This document shows positions 8,459-17,536 of a stretch of 64,000 nucleotides of DNA, in pieces; the first letter of the stretch is position 1; each line of letters begins with the position of its first letter. Where the stretch lies: positions 1 through 64,000 of the forward strand of contig CAYTGM010000009.1 in the NCBI GenBank assembly GCA_964437365.1, read 5' to 3'. The translations under genes and the position numbers were made by a program. The DNA comes from CAYTGM01 sp964437365. GTDB taxonomy: Bacteria; Sumerlaeota; Sumerlaeia; SLMS01. The notes below the pieces were generated by a model. That model saw only the letters and a list, made by a program, of their open reading frames with translations. It was not told the origin of the DNA and searched no databases.

Positions 8459-9265
8459 TTATTCCTGAGTTTCATCCCGTAGTGCGGTCAACGTTGGATG
8501 ATCCCCGTTTAGAACGCAGGATTTCGAGCGCTTGACCTTAATCTCTCTGAACTTCATCTCTAACGCATCGTATAGACAAAGTCTTCCAACCAGAGGTTCT
8601 CCAACTCCCAGCAGGACCTTGATCACTTCAGTAGCTTGCATACTGCCTATGACACCAGGCACAACGCCAAGAACTCCTGCCTGCTGACAAGTCGGTACGG
8701 AATCTCTTGCTGGTATTTCCGGGAAGAGACATCGATAGCAGGGAGATTCCGGTTTCTTGTCATTGGGGAAAACGGTCAGCTGACCTTCGAAACGGAACAT
8801 AGCTCCACTGACGAGAGGAATTCCCTCGAGGTAACAAGCGTCGTTGATGAGATAGCGTGCCGGAAAATTATCAGTGCCATCTGCGACGACATCGACACCC
8901 TTCAGGACCTCTCTTATATTTGAAGAGGTCAGTTTCTCCTCAATCGTGATGACTTCGATGTCAGGGTTGATTGCTTTCAGACGAGCCTTCGCAGACGAAA
9001 CCTTTGGGTTTCCTATTTCCTCGTTTGAATGGATAATTTGACGCTGAAGATTCGAGAGGTCGACCCGATCGTAATCAACGATGGTAATCTTGCCGACTCC
9101 CGCCGAGGCAAGATAGAGAAGCACAGGAGAGCCCAAACCACCGGCTCCGGCAACAAGGACATGGGACTCAAGAAGCTTTCGCTGACCTTTTCCACCGATT
9201 TGAGGCAGAATAATGTGCCTCGCATAACGTTCCAGTTGATGTTCTGTAAATCCGTGCTTGCTCAT
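8459..9265 (-). CDS. moeB: ThiF/MoeB-family E1-like adenylyltransferase
   Basis: Adenylates the C-terminal glycine of a MoaD/ThiS-type sulfur carrier. 268 residues from the ATG at 9265 (MSKHGFTEHQLERYARHIIL, the family's usual opening); an upstream start at 9301 is less likely. The Rossmann motif VLVAGAGGLGSP is at 37-47, the adenylation loop DNFPARYLINDACY near 132-144, the candidate active Cys at 193 (PTCQQAGVLGVVPG), and the first zinc pair is C176-Y-R-C179. Oddity: the second zinc pair, normally CxxC, reads C250-V-L-N253, so one ligand is missing. There is no C-terminal rhodanese domain and no MoaD/ThiS gene nearby, so MoeB versus ThiF is not resolved. It converges with the U32 gene, 12 bp apart, and is divergent from the amidohydrolase. 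Confidence 0.8.
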   Translation of the reverse strand: MSKHGFTEHQLERYARHIILPQIGGKGQRKLLESHVLVAGAGGLGSPVLLYLASAGVGKITIVDYDRVDLSNLQRQIIHSNEEIGNPKVSSAKARLKAINPDIEVITIEEKLTSSNIREVLKGVDVVADGTDNFPARYLINDACYLEGIPLVSGAMFRFEGQLTVFPNDKKPESPCYRCLFPEIPARDSVPTCQQAGVLGVVPGVIGSMQATEVIKVLLGVGEPLVGRLCLYDALEMKFREIKVKRSKSCVLNGDHPTLTALRDETQE

Positions 9266-9327
9266 GTGCGCGCTTACCCTTTCAATCTGTTTTGAAAGCA
9301 ATCATCCCGAAGAGACTGGTGCAAGCA

Positions 9328-10932
9328 ATGAACCTTACTTTGATTCCAAACACGTTACGATCTCTCCTTTTGATGATCGGGACGGCAACTCTCATTTCTT
9401 CCTGCGTTGTGAAGAAACAATACTACACACCTGACACCGCACACGATGGAGACATTCTTATTCTGAATGCCAGGGTCCATGATGGAACCGCCGAGAGCAA
9501 GATGGAGAAACAGGACGTTCTGATCCGTAACGGACTAATCCATAAGGTTGGGGATATTGATCTGTTTCCTGTTGATGAACGAGAGCTATACAAGAGCACA
9601 ACGTTCATCGATGCAGATGGCAAACTACTCACCCCGGGGTTCATCGATACGCACTCGCACGGTAATCCTTTAAAGACGCCTGAGTTCACTAACTTTCTCT
9701 CGATGGGTGTGACGACGATCTGTCTTGGACAGGATGGATCGAGCACGAGAGTTGGAGAGATGAAGAGCTGGTTTGAAGACATTGAATCAAACGCGACCGG
9801 CGTTAACATCGCTCCCTATGTTGGACACGGCACTATCCGGTTCGAAGCTGGCGCTGACTATACAACGGAACCCACTAGTGAACAGATCCAGAAGATGGCG
9901 GATTTGATCGACCAGGCACTGGAGCTCGGTTGTTTCGGAATGACGACCGGCCTTGAGTACCAACCCGGAAGATATGCAACAGAGGAAGAGCTGGCGAAAA
10001 CAGCACAGCCTGTGGGCAAGCGCGGCGGCGTCATCATGAGCCACATACGAACAGAGGATGACGATCAGCTGATCGATTCTATCAATGAACTGATTAAGCA
10101 GGGAGAAGCCTCGGGAGCCAAAGTCCATGTTTCTCATATCAAATCTGTCTATGGTAAGGGAAAAGAGCGCGCCGAAGAGATCCTTACCGCTATTGATGCG
10201 GGACGTGCCCGCGGAGTTGATGTTTCTGCTGATATATACCCTTATACAGCCAGCTATACAGGCTTAAGTCTCCTCTTTCCGGAATACGCTCTTCCACCGA
10301 ACAATTATGAAGATGTCACGAAGACCCGCCGTGAGGAATTGCTCGACTATTTGAACCGTCGTGTGGCGAAACGCAATGGGCCAGAAGCAACCCTGTTTGG
10401 CTCAGGGGAAGACGCGGGCAAGACTCTCGCCGAGGTAGCGGAGGAAGAGAACAAGCCCTATCCAGAGATCCTTCTCGTTAAAGGACCAAAAGGTGGGAGT
10501 GCCGCTTACTTCATTATGAACGAGGAGCTGCAGAACAGATTGATGCAACACCCTAACGTAAATATCTGCTCAGATGGAAGTCCAACAATGCATCATCCAC
10601 GAGGACACGGCTCTTTTGCGAAGATCATTGCTTACCATGTTGAAGAGAAAGGTGCATTGAACCTGGGGCAAGCTATTCACAAGATGACAGGTCTTGCAGC
10701 TGAGAACTCTGGTATTATAAATGACAAGAGGGGTTATATACAGTCTGGATTCAAAGCTGACCTGCTTCTCTTTGATCCCGACGATGTGGAAGATCTTGCA
10801 ACCTTTGAAAACCCAAAGGTTGAAGCGAAAGGTTTTGATACAATCATCGTCAACGGCAAGATCGCTCGGAAAGATGGTTCATGGGAATCACTCAGCAACG
10901 GGAAACTGTTAAAACGTGAGTGGAACCTGTAA
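9328..10932 (+). CDS. Amidohydrolase lipoprotein, N-acyl-D-amino-acid deacylase-like
   Basis: About 534 residues. The N-terminus MNLTLIPNTLRSLLLMIGT...LISSC is a lipoprotein signal with Cys in the lipobox, so the enzyme should sit on a periplasmic membrane face. Metal-dependent amidohydrolase features follow in order: PGFIDTHSHGNP, SHIRTEDDD, HVSHIKSVYG and CSDGSPTMHHPRGHGSF. This set matches the D-aminoacylase/dihydroorotase-like branch. A role in deacylating N-acyl-D-amino acids from wall turnover or peptides is plausible. I prefer the ATG at 9328 over a TTG at 9292, which would overlap the longer version of the divergent moeB frame. The next gene is 40 bp downstream. Confidence 0.82.
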   Translation: MNLTLIPNTLRSLLLMIGTATLISSCVVKKQYYTPDTAHDGDILILNARVHDGTAESKMEKQDVLIRNGLIHKVGDIDLFPVDERELYKSTTFIDADGKLLTPGFIDTHSHGNPLKTPEFTNFLSMGVTTICLGQDGSSTRVGEMKSWFEDIESNATGVNIAPYVGHGTIRFEAGADYTTEPTSEQIQKMADLIDQALELGCFGMTTGLEYQPGRYATEEELAKTAQPVGKRGGVIMSHIRTEDDDQLIDSINELIKQGEASGAKVHVSHIKSVYGKGKERAEEILTAIDAGRARGVDVSADIYPYTASYTGLSLLFPEYALPPNNYEDVTKTRREELLDYLNRRVAKRNGPEATLFGSGEDAGKTLAEVAEEENKPYPEILLVKGPKGGSAAYFIMNEELQNRLMQHPNVNICSDGSPTMHHPRGHGSFAKIIAYHVEEKGALNLGQAIHKMTGLAAENSGIINDKRGYIQSGFKADLLLFDPDDVEDLATFENPKVEAKGFDTIIVNGKIARKDGSWESLSNGKLLKREWNL

Positions 10933-10972
10933 TTCTCAGCCTTAACACCATGTAAAGACTAAACAGAATCGA

Positions 10973-13396
10973 TTGAATAACAAGACGACATTTCCTGTAT
11001 CCTGGCCGTTCATTCTTGCCTTGATCGCCTATGTATGTATCGGCGTCTGGCTTGAACCTGGTATTCTAAATAACGGTTTTCGCTTTGATGAAAGCTTTTC
11101 AGAGTATATCCCCTGGCGTGTTGAAGCGGGACGGCTTCTTGCCAGCGGAGAATTCCCCTTCTTTACCCAAAGGGTATTCGGAGGAATGCCTCTCTTCCCC
11201 ACTTCCTATTCGGGGGTTCTCTATCCTCCTAACTGGTTGTATATCTTTTCTCCTCCGTGGATTGCCAATTATCTGAATGTCTTTCACTATGCCTTGGGCG
11301 GTATCGGGATGTATCTCTATCTTCGAACCTGGAGACTCATTCCATTCTGTGCTTTTATTGGTGGATTGCTTTTCATTACAAACACATTCATGCTTTCACA
11401 TAGTTCTCATGTGTCTATGAGAGAGGCTGCACTCTTTGCCCCAATCGTTGTGTGGACTGCACGTCTCCTTCTAAAGTCACCTTCTTTCCCTCGCGCACTG
11501 TTGTTATCCCTGCTCATTGCTCTTCAAATCAGTATCGGCTACCAGCAGCTATACCTCTTTACGGTTCTCTGGATCGGGGTCGAGTGGCTCGCTCTCTTCA
11601 AGTTTAATCGCAAGTTTCTTAAAAAAACCCTTCTTCTGGCGCTGGCCGGAGTAGCAGGAACAGCTCTTCTGGGGATTCAGATTCTGACGGCACTCGAGCA
11701 TGTTCAATATACACCGAGAGCTGAGATGACTGTTGAGGTCTGGCAAGAGGCAAGCTTCCCCCCTAATCATATCCTGATCCACCTTAACCCACGCGTCTTC
11801 GGGTTTGGCTGGCCTGACTATATGGGCGACAGTTTCGCTGCCGAGATCGTTGTGACTGTCAGCCTGATGGCCTGGGCTCTATGTGTTGCCTATATCGTTT
11901 TCTGTTTGCTGAAGAAATTCAAGGTTGCAAGAAAGAGAATTACAATTCTTCTGTTGGTATGCATCCCTGTTATCTTTCTTCTAGCGCTTGGAAAGTACTT
12001 TCCTTTGAATAAGTATCTCTTTCATGTTCCTCCCTTTAATTTGTTTCGTGTTCCTTCCCGCTGGTTGTTCCTGATGGGAACTTTCGTCGTTATCCTTTCC
12101 TCCTTTTCCCTGCAACATATAATGCGGATGAAGCCATTGAATAGACTAGCCTGGACATTCGGAGCTCTTGTTGTCTGGCACGGGGTCATCGTACTTCTCT
12201 ACTATCTCTTGAGATCACTGCCAGAGGGTTCTCGCGCTGGTTCGATTTCTCCATGGGAACATTTGTATATCGGAAGTGAAGTCAATCTTCACCGTGTTGT
12301 ACATTGGCTTCATGGTCCGTATGCCTCCGGTCCGATTCAAATTCTGGACTATACGGGAATTCATCTACTTCTTCCTGCGCTGGCTATCCTCCCCCTTGCT
12401 TTTGCACGACGGTTTCCTCTTCCTGCTGCAGGGTTGATCGTGTTCCTTCTTTCCTTCAATCAAATGATCCTGTTCCGCTATGCTCTGTTTGAGTCATATC
12501 CGGCAAAGGAGTTTACAACTCTTGAAGGTCATAAGATCATGAAAGACTATGACTTTGACCTTGTTGAGCGTCTGTATATGCTTTCTCCTGATGGAGCATC
12601 GATGCCTGATGGAGCTTATCCTCACATGCTGTATCTCTACCCGGGTTTCAGCAGTCTGAGTGGTTATTGCCCATTGGTCAGTTCTCGTTTATGGGATACA
12701 CTGCGCATCAATCAACTTGGGTTTCCCGTTGAAAGCGAGATGTTTTACAAGAGCGCTGGCCCTCTCCGTCAACTCGGCGTGAGTCATATCTTTGTCGACG
12801 AGACCCGCCTTTCTCCGAAATTTGAAGAGCTGTATCAGAATTCAATGGGTAGTGAGTTTGAGAAAGTCCTCGAAAACGAGGGGACCGTCTTGCTGAAGGT
12901 GATCGAACCTCGCCCACGCTTTGACTATGCAACCGAATGGCGTCAGGAGGACGCTGCAGAGTACAACACGTTCGTCCGAGAGCACGATCCTCGCCCGGGT
13001 AATGTTCTGGCCATCCTTCATAAACCTGATTGGGACCGCCTTCCACCTCCTGAGAGTTCCATCGCTCCTGCCACAATAGAGGTCCTGGAAGATAGTGCCA
13101 CCCGGCAAGAGTTGCGAGTTTCCTCAGAAGAGGGAGCCGTACTGCTGATTCGGGATGTCTGGTGGAAAGGCTGGAAGTTTAAAATTCCTGATGTCACAGA
13201 AGGTTGGGACCGAGTCCACCGAGCAAATGGACTGATCCGCTATGTGGCTGTACCTCCCGGAGAGCACATAGTAACATTGCGTTATCGTCCCCCGGGATGG
13301 CATACTGGTTTGTTAATTTCAGCAATAGGCTTGATGCTGATGGCAGGCATGCTTGCTGGAGCCTGGTTTGAGAGAAAGTTGAAACTGGAGAAGTAA
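10973..13396 (+). CDS. YfhO-like polytopic membrane protein
   Basis: 807 residues starting at TTG. About a dozen hydrophobic segments are followed by a C-terminal soluble domain of roughly 250 residues. FRFDESFSEYIPWRVEAGRLLASGEFP and PFFTQRVFGGMPLFP near the N-terminus match the YfhO/GT-C pattern, in which the first extracytoplasmic loop carries acidic residues and a conserved 'W...P...' segment. YfhO of Bacillus glycosylates lipoteichoic acid; in Gram-negatives such proteins are mostly uncharacterised. The C-terminus ends with DVWWKGWKFKIP and VAVPPGEHIVTLRYRPPGW, the usual YfhO ending, then one last membrane helix. The amidase gene begins 3 nt after its stop, so the two are cotranscribed, linking it to the envelope. 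Confidence 0.78.
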   Translation: MNNKTTFPVSWPFILALIAYVCIGVWLEPGILNNGFRFDESFSEYIPWRVEAGRLLASGEFPFFTQRVFGGMPLFPTSYSGVLYPPNWLYIFSPPWIANYLNVFHYALGGIGMYLYLRTWRLIPFCAFIGGLLFITNTFMLSHSSHVSMREAALFAPIVVWTARLLLKSPSFPRALLLSLLIALQISIGYQQLYLFTVLWIGVEWLALFKFNRKFLKKTLLLALAGVAGTALLGIQILTALEHVQYTPRAEMTVEVWQEASFPPNHILIHLNPRVFGFGWPDYMGDSFAAEIVVTVSLMAWALCVAYIVFCLLKKFKVARKRITILLLVCIPVIFLLALGKYFPLNKYLFHVPPFNLFRVPSRWLFLMGTFVVILSSFSLQHIMRMKPLNRLAWTFGALVVWHGVIVLLYYLLRSLPEGSRAGSISPWEHLYIGSEVNLHRVVHWLHGPYASGPIQILDYTGIHLLLPALAILPLAFARRFPLPAAGLIVFLLSFNQMILFRYALFESYPAKEFTTLEGHKIMKDYDFDLVERLYMLSPDGASMPDGAYPHMLYLYPGFSSLSGYCPLVSSRLWDTLRINQLGFPVESEMFYKSAGPLRQLGVSHIFVDETRLSPKFEELYQNSMGSEFEKVLENEGTVLLKVIEPRPRFDYATEWRQEDAAEYNTFVREHDPRPGNVLAILHKPDWDRLPPPESSIAPATIEVLEDSATRQELRVSSEEGAVLLIRDVWWKGWKFKIPDVTEGWDRVHRANGLIRYVAVPPGEHIVTLRYRPPGWHTGLLISAIGLMLMAGMLAGAWFERKLKLEK

Positions 13397-13399
13397 ACG

Positions 13400-15295
13400 A
13401 TGAAGACATTAAAAATCTATACATCTGCATTGGCGATACTGGCGTTAGCTCTGGCGCCTCTTAAGTCTGAGGAAATTGATATTCACGATACACCCTTTTA
13501 CCCAGAAAGCAAATCACTGGAAGGGCTCGTCATTACAATTGATCCCGGTCACGGTGGAAGTTCCCACCAGGGTGGATATCACGGCAGCGCGCGGGGAACT
13601 CAATCCCGAGTTGTTGAGGGTGATCTGAATATACGTGTTGCAACGCTTGTCCGCCATTACCTCAAGGATGCTGGCGCACAGGTTCATATGACACGCTATG
13701 AGGACCGAAAAGTAACACTTGGCCCCACTGGTCGCGCCGAAGAACTGGGTGCCCGTCCTGCTCTTGCTGAAGAAACACGCTCTCACCTTTTTCTATCTCT
13801 TCATCACAACTCAGCTCCGAGAGAAACAGCTGACGGGGTAGTTGTCCTGATCTGGCCAACAGACTCGAAAGGTGAAAACCAGCCCCTCGAAATTGCCTTC
13901 GCCGATATCCTGGAAGAGGAATTGAAGAAAACGGTTCCATGGAAAGAGGACTTCACACAGTATATACATGACCATCCTCTATCAGCCGCGAGTGACATTC
14001 CAAGCGCTGTGGTAGAATATGGATTTCTCAGCAATGTCGACTTCGATGCCTGGGTTGTCCAAAGAGGTTCAGCAGAACAGGAAGCGATCGGAACACTCAG
14101 AGCTGTAGAACGCATGTGGAAGGAGTTTCGTCCTGACCTTGAAGCAAAAAGAAAAGAACTGTTCCCCGATGCGGAGCCGGTTGTTGTTCAGGAGCGATCA
14201 AATCCCTATGAATCTCTATACAAGAGGTTTTGGCCCGGGGAGGACTCTCCAGACACTGTCGAAGAAATCAACCATGTGATCAACCTTTGGAAACGCATCC
14301 AACTCTCAGATCACACCTTCTTCTATGTTGATTGGGAAACGGAGAAGTCAGGAGACACCTTTGAAGTTCAGGCACGAGTCAACCATCCTTACCTTGGAAA
14401 GGCACTGACAGGCTTGCTTGAGGCTTCCGGCCTCGACCCAGCCTCCGTAGAGATCACCCTGCTTCCCGATAACAACGCCAGCCACCTCTTCGGCGTTGTC
14501 CAGATTCCCATGGCTCTTACCTGGGGAGAACCGAAAGAAGGCGTCGCCGTTCAAACTCAGTTGCTTCTCGGTGAAAATGTTTGGATTCTCGACCAGACAG
14601 AGGACAAGACATACTATCTCGTACATGGAAATGATGGCTATATCGGTTGGGTGAGAGCAGATGCTATCCGACCTATGACAGAAATGGAATTTTCCTTCTG
14701 GAACCAGCCGACGAGATATACACTTAAAGAAGACTACATGGTAAATGACTTCCGGGTTCCTGCCGGCTCTCGTCTCCCTCTCATGGCAGAAGAAGGAGAT
14801 GATTCTGTAACGCTCAGACTCCCACAGAAAGTGCGTGGAGCTGACGGTGAAGACTTTGCATCCTTTCCGAAAGAGATCCTTTATGGCGAATACTCCAGTG
14901 GTGACGCGGGTGAAGCCGCTGACTGGGCGTTGAGTCTGCTCAAGACGCCTTACGTCTTCGGTGCTAAGAGCTCCCAGGGTATAGACTGCTCTGGACTGGT
15001 CGGCATCGCATACAGAGGAGTTGGAGTTCAGCTTCCACGGGATGCGCGCCAGCAGATTCTGGTTGGTTTCATGACGGGCAATCAGACGAGTCGTGAGCTG
15101 ATGGAGAAAGGCGACATTCTCTATTTCATCGATGATACAGGTCGCACTATACACACGGGAATCTATCTGGGTGAGGATCGCTTTGTTCACGCTTCCCCTC
15201 CGGAAGTACAGGTCAGCAGCCTGAACCCCGAGGACCCCCTTTACAGCGAGAACTGGTCGAAGGCCTTTTTTATTGCTCGCAGGCCGTTGCATTGA
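13400..15295 (+). CDS. Secreted N-acetylmuramoyl-L-alanine amidase / NlpC-P60 fusion
   Basis: 631 residues with a signal peptide (MKTLKIYTSALAILALALA). Residues about 40-235 are an Amidase_3 domain: DPGHGG, the VVEGDLN glutamate, LSLHHNSAP and the catalytic EYGFLSN. A central region has SH3-like stretches (NVWILDQTEDKTYYLVHGNDGYIG). The C-terminus is an NlpC/P60 peptidase: GIDCSGLVGIAYRG with Cys530, IHTGIYLG, and FVHASPPE. One polypeptide could therefore cut both the glycan-peptide amide bond and a bond within the stem peptide. It follows the YfhO-like gene by 3 nt with GGAG 9 nt before the ATG. Confidence 0.9.
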   Translation: MKTLKIYTSALAILALALAPLKSEEIDIHDTPFYPESKSLEGLVITIDPGHGGSSHQGGYHGSARGTQSRVVEGDLNIRVATLVRHYLKDAGAQVHMTRYEDRKVTLGPTGRAEELGARPALAEETRSHLFLSLHHNSAPRETADGVVVLIWPTDSKGENQPLEIAFADILEEELKKTVPWKEDFTQYIHDHPLSAASDIPSAVVEYGFLSNVDFDAWVVQRGSAEQEAIGTLRAVERMWKEFRPDLEAKRKELFPDAEPVVVQERSNPYESLYKRFWPGEDSPDTVEEINHVINLWKRIQLSDHTFFYVDWETEKSGDTFEVQARVNHPYLGKALTGLLEASGLDPASVEITLLPDNNASHLFGVVQIPMALTWGEPKEGVAVQTQLLLGENVWILDQTEDKTYYLVHGNDGYIGWVRADAIRPMTEMEFSFWNQPTRYTLKEDYMVNDFRVPAGSRLPLMAEEGDDSVTLRLPQKVRGADGEDFASFPKEILYGEYSSGDAGEAADWALSLLKTPYVFGAKSSQGIDCSGLVGIAYRGVGVQLPRDARQQILVGFMTGNQTSRELMEKGDILYFIDDTGRTIHTGIYLGEDRFVHASPPEVQVSSLNPEDPLYSENWSKAFFIARRPLH

Positions 15296-15358
15296 CAACC
15301 GAGTTCAACCTGACTACCGTTTCATCAACTCTCAATAAGGTAATTAAAGAATTAATCG

Positions 15359-16171
15359 ATGCCGATTCGCTACTTTATAGATCTAGATTGTAAACCGCGT
15401 CAGAACCTTGGCTCTGATGTGATCCTCAGCATGGTTTCACGCTATGAACGAGCAGAGACCATCAAAGTCCAGTATCAGGAAAAGTATAAAGTAACAGACG
15501 AAAACTTAATGCGTTTCCGAGAAACAGTGAACACCCCAACGGGTGAATCAGAAAAGAAGGAACGCACGGTGGCAGAACTCAAAGAAAGCTGCTCACCACT
15601 GTGGGATCACAGCAGACATTGCGAAGGTTGTCCTGCTGCCCTTCTACCCTCAGCGTATAGCTGCATCCAGCCTCTTTCTTTCCCTGTCAGTGAGAAGGCA
15701 GAAAACTGGCTCATGAAGCAGCTGGCTCCAACAGGAACGCGAGCCGTTGAGCTCTTCCTCGATGCCTGCTCACGCAGCGGCTACGGCGATATACCTCAGT
15801 TGGAGAACTGGAGGAAAGCAGGCATACTGGAAAGCAAGGAACCTGTTAAAGAAGAGCGCTCTGGAATTCTTGTCACAAGTAACCAGATTCTCAATGAACT
15901 CTTCTTTGTTGGCGACATCATGCCGAATCATGCTCTTGGAATTCTGATCCATCTCCAACTCATGATTTCCAGTGAGGGAGATACCGGAGATGATCTTCTG
16001 GATATTCTAGAAGGCGTCGACCAAAGCGGATCGACCGAGAACGCTCCAACGATCGACTTTCGTCTGAAGCCTAAGAAATCAGATGATGAATGCATACGTG
16101 AATTCAAACAGTTCTTTCTTGCTCTGTTTCGCGCCTTTTCTCTACAGATTCCTCTCGCCATCAGGCTCTAA
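15359..16171 (+). CDS. Unknown protein with a four-cysteine motif
   Basis: I do not recognise the 270-residue product with confidence. Four cysteines are spaced C78-x9-C88-x2-C91-x10-C102 (SCSPLWDHSRHCEGCPAALL), suited to binding zinc or an iron-sulfur cluster. There is no signal peptide or membrane segment, so it is probably cytoplasmic. The C-terminal half is helical with an acidic linker (SSEGDTGDDLLDILEGVDQ). AAGG lies about 17 nt before the ATG. It begins 63 bp after the amidase and 44 bp before the sugar-isomerase-like gene, so it may belong to the same transcript. Confidence 0.7.
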   Translation: MPIRYFIDLDCKPRQNLGSDVILSMVSRYERAETIKVQYQEKYKVTDENLMRFRETVNTPTGESEKKERTVAELKESCSPLWDHSRHCEGCPAALLPSAYSCIQPLSFPVSEKAENWLMKQLAPTGTRAVELFLDACSRSGYGDIPQLENWRKAGILESKEPVKEERSGILVTSNQILNELFFVGDIMPNHALGILIHLQLMISSEGDTGDDLLDILEGVDQSGSTENAPTIDFRLKPKKSDDECIREFKQFFLALFRAFSLQIPLAIRL

Positions 16172-16215
16172 TTGTATAGCTTCATTTTAACTTATCTGAT
16201 CAGCAGGAAATATAA

Positions 16216-17010
16216 ATGAAAGTTCTTTTTTTTCGATCACTTTGGGGTATGGAGGAAGGCGAGACACTCCGCGAGAAGTTTAAGCTTATTAAAGACGCAG
16301 GTTACGATGGAGCAGAGGTCAATACAGCGAATGACGACTGTATTGAAGTCCGAGATCTTGCACAGGAGTTCGATCTGCATATTTCGGCACAAATCTTCCC
16401 GATGACCGCAGACGAGCTTCCAGGGTATATCAAGAAAGCAGAGCAAACGGGAGCTCTCCGCATGACTTCCCATTCTGGCCGAGACATGTGGGAAGACTTC
16501 AGAAAAGAAGCCTACTGGAAAGAAGTCCTGGAAATCCAGAAAGACTGTTCTATTCCGGTCGGACATGAAACGCACCGCTTCCGCATCTTCTATGCGCCAT
16601 GGGAAACGAAAAAGTGGCTCGACAAGTTTCCTGATATACAGGTCAACCTCGACCTGTCCCACTGGTGCGTTGTAACAGAAACCATGCTTCACGATGTTGA
16701 GGACATGGTGCAGCTTGCCATCGATCGCTCCATCCATATTCACTCTCGAGTAGGATTCGAAGAGGGACCACAGATCAACGATCCTTCTGTTCCGGAGAAC
16801 GCTCACTATGTCGAGCGGCATGCGGAATGGTGGGACGCGACGAAGAAAGCTCACGAAGAACGTGGTGAGGAGTACTTGACAATCACCCCTGAGTTCGGCC
16901 CTTATCCCTATCTCTATCTGTTGCCTCACACAAAACAACCTGTGACCAGTCTCTGGGACACGAATGTCTGGATGATGAATTACCTTAAGAAACGCTGGAA
17001 CCTCAAATAA
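16216..17010 (+). CDS. Sugar phosphate isomerase/epimerase-like TIM barrel
   Basis: 264 residues of the AP-endonuclease-2/xylose-isomerase-like barrel family. LREKFKLIKDAGYDGAEV is the typical first strand and helix. Likely metal ligands are the Glu of GHETHRFRIFY, DLSHWC, the His of HIHSRVG, and TPEFGPYPY near the C-terminus. Enzymes of this fold isomerise or epimerise sugars and sugar acids in the cytoplasm; the substrate cannot be inferred. AGGAA lies 6 nt before the ATG. The yajQ gene starts 27 bp downstream. Confidence 0.8.
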   Translation: MKVLFFRSLWGMEEGETLREKFKLIKDAGYDGAEVNTANDDCIEVRDLAQEFDLHISAQIFPMTADELPGYIKKAEQTGALRMTSHSGRDMWEDFRKEAYWKEVLEIQKDCSIPVGHETHRFRIFYAPWETKKWLDKFPDIQVNLDLSHWCVVTETMLHDVEDMVQLAIDRSIHIHSRVGFEEGPQINDPSVPENAHYVERHAEWWDATKKAHEERGEEYLTITPEFGPYPYLYLLPHTKQPVTSLWDTNVWMMNYLKKRWNLK

Positions 17011-17037
17011 TCACACCGTCTATACAGGAGTCAACAT

Positions 17038-17532
17038 ATGCCAACATTTGACATCGTCAGTAAACTTGACATGCAGAAGGTCGATAACGCGATCAATGTC
17101 GCCCATAGAAAAATTACGCAACGCTACGACTTCAAAGGTCTGCATGTTGTTCTGGAGCTCGACAAAAAAGCAAAAACCCTCAAGGTGGAAGGGCCTGATA
17201 ACATGAAGGTACAGGCCATGCAGGAAATGATTCGCGGCTCTTTGCACGACCAGGGACTCTCACCAAAAGTTATTGATTGGAGTGATAAGGAAGACGCCTC
17301 GATGGGAGCCATACGCTACAACTGTAAACTTCGCGAAGGCATCGACAAAGATCTCGCCAAGAAGATTGTGAAAAAGATCAAAGACACGAAGATGAAGGTC
17401 AAAGCGTCTATCCAGGGCGAACAGGTTCGTGTCGAAGCCAAGAGCATCGATGACCTTCAGAGTGTGATCGCTCTGATGAAGTCCGCCGAAGATATCGAAA
17501 CACCTCTTCAGTTCGAGAACATGAAACGCTAA
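17038..17532 (+). CDS. yajQ: YajQ-family nucleotide-binding protein
   Basis: 164 residues, the normal length. The opening MPTFDIVSKLDMQKVDNAIN and the later segments QRYDFKG, DEDAS-type region (SDKEDASMGAIRYNCKLREGI) and KVKASIQGEQVRVEAKSIDDLQ are diagnostic of the family (DUF520). YajQ proteins bind c-di-GMP or nucleotides in some proteobacteria; the cellular role here is unknown. CAGGAG lies 7 nt before the ATG. The MOSC gene begins 4 nt after the stop, suggesting cotranscription. Confidence 0.95.
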   Translation: MPTFDIVSKLDMQKVDNAINVAHRKITQRYDFKGLHVVLELDKKAKTLKVEGPDNMKVQAMQEMIRGSLHDQGLSPKVIDWSDKEDASMGAIRYNCKLREGIDKDLAKKIVKKIKDTKMKVKASIQGEQVRVEAKSIDDLQSVIALMKSAEDIETPLQFENMKR

Positions 17533-17536
17533 GACC

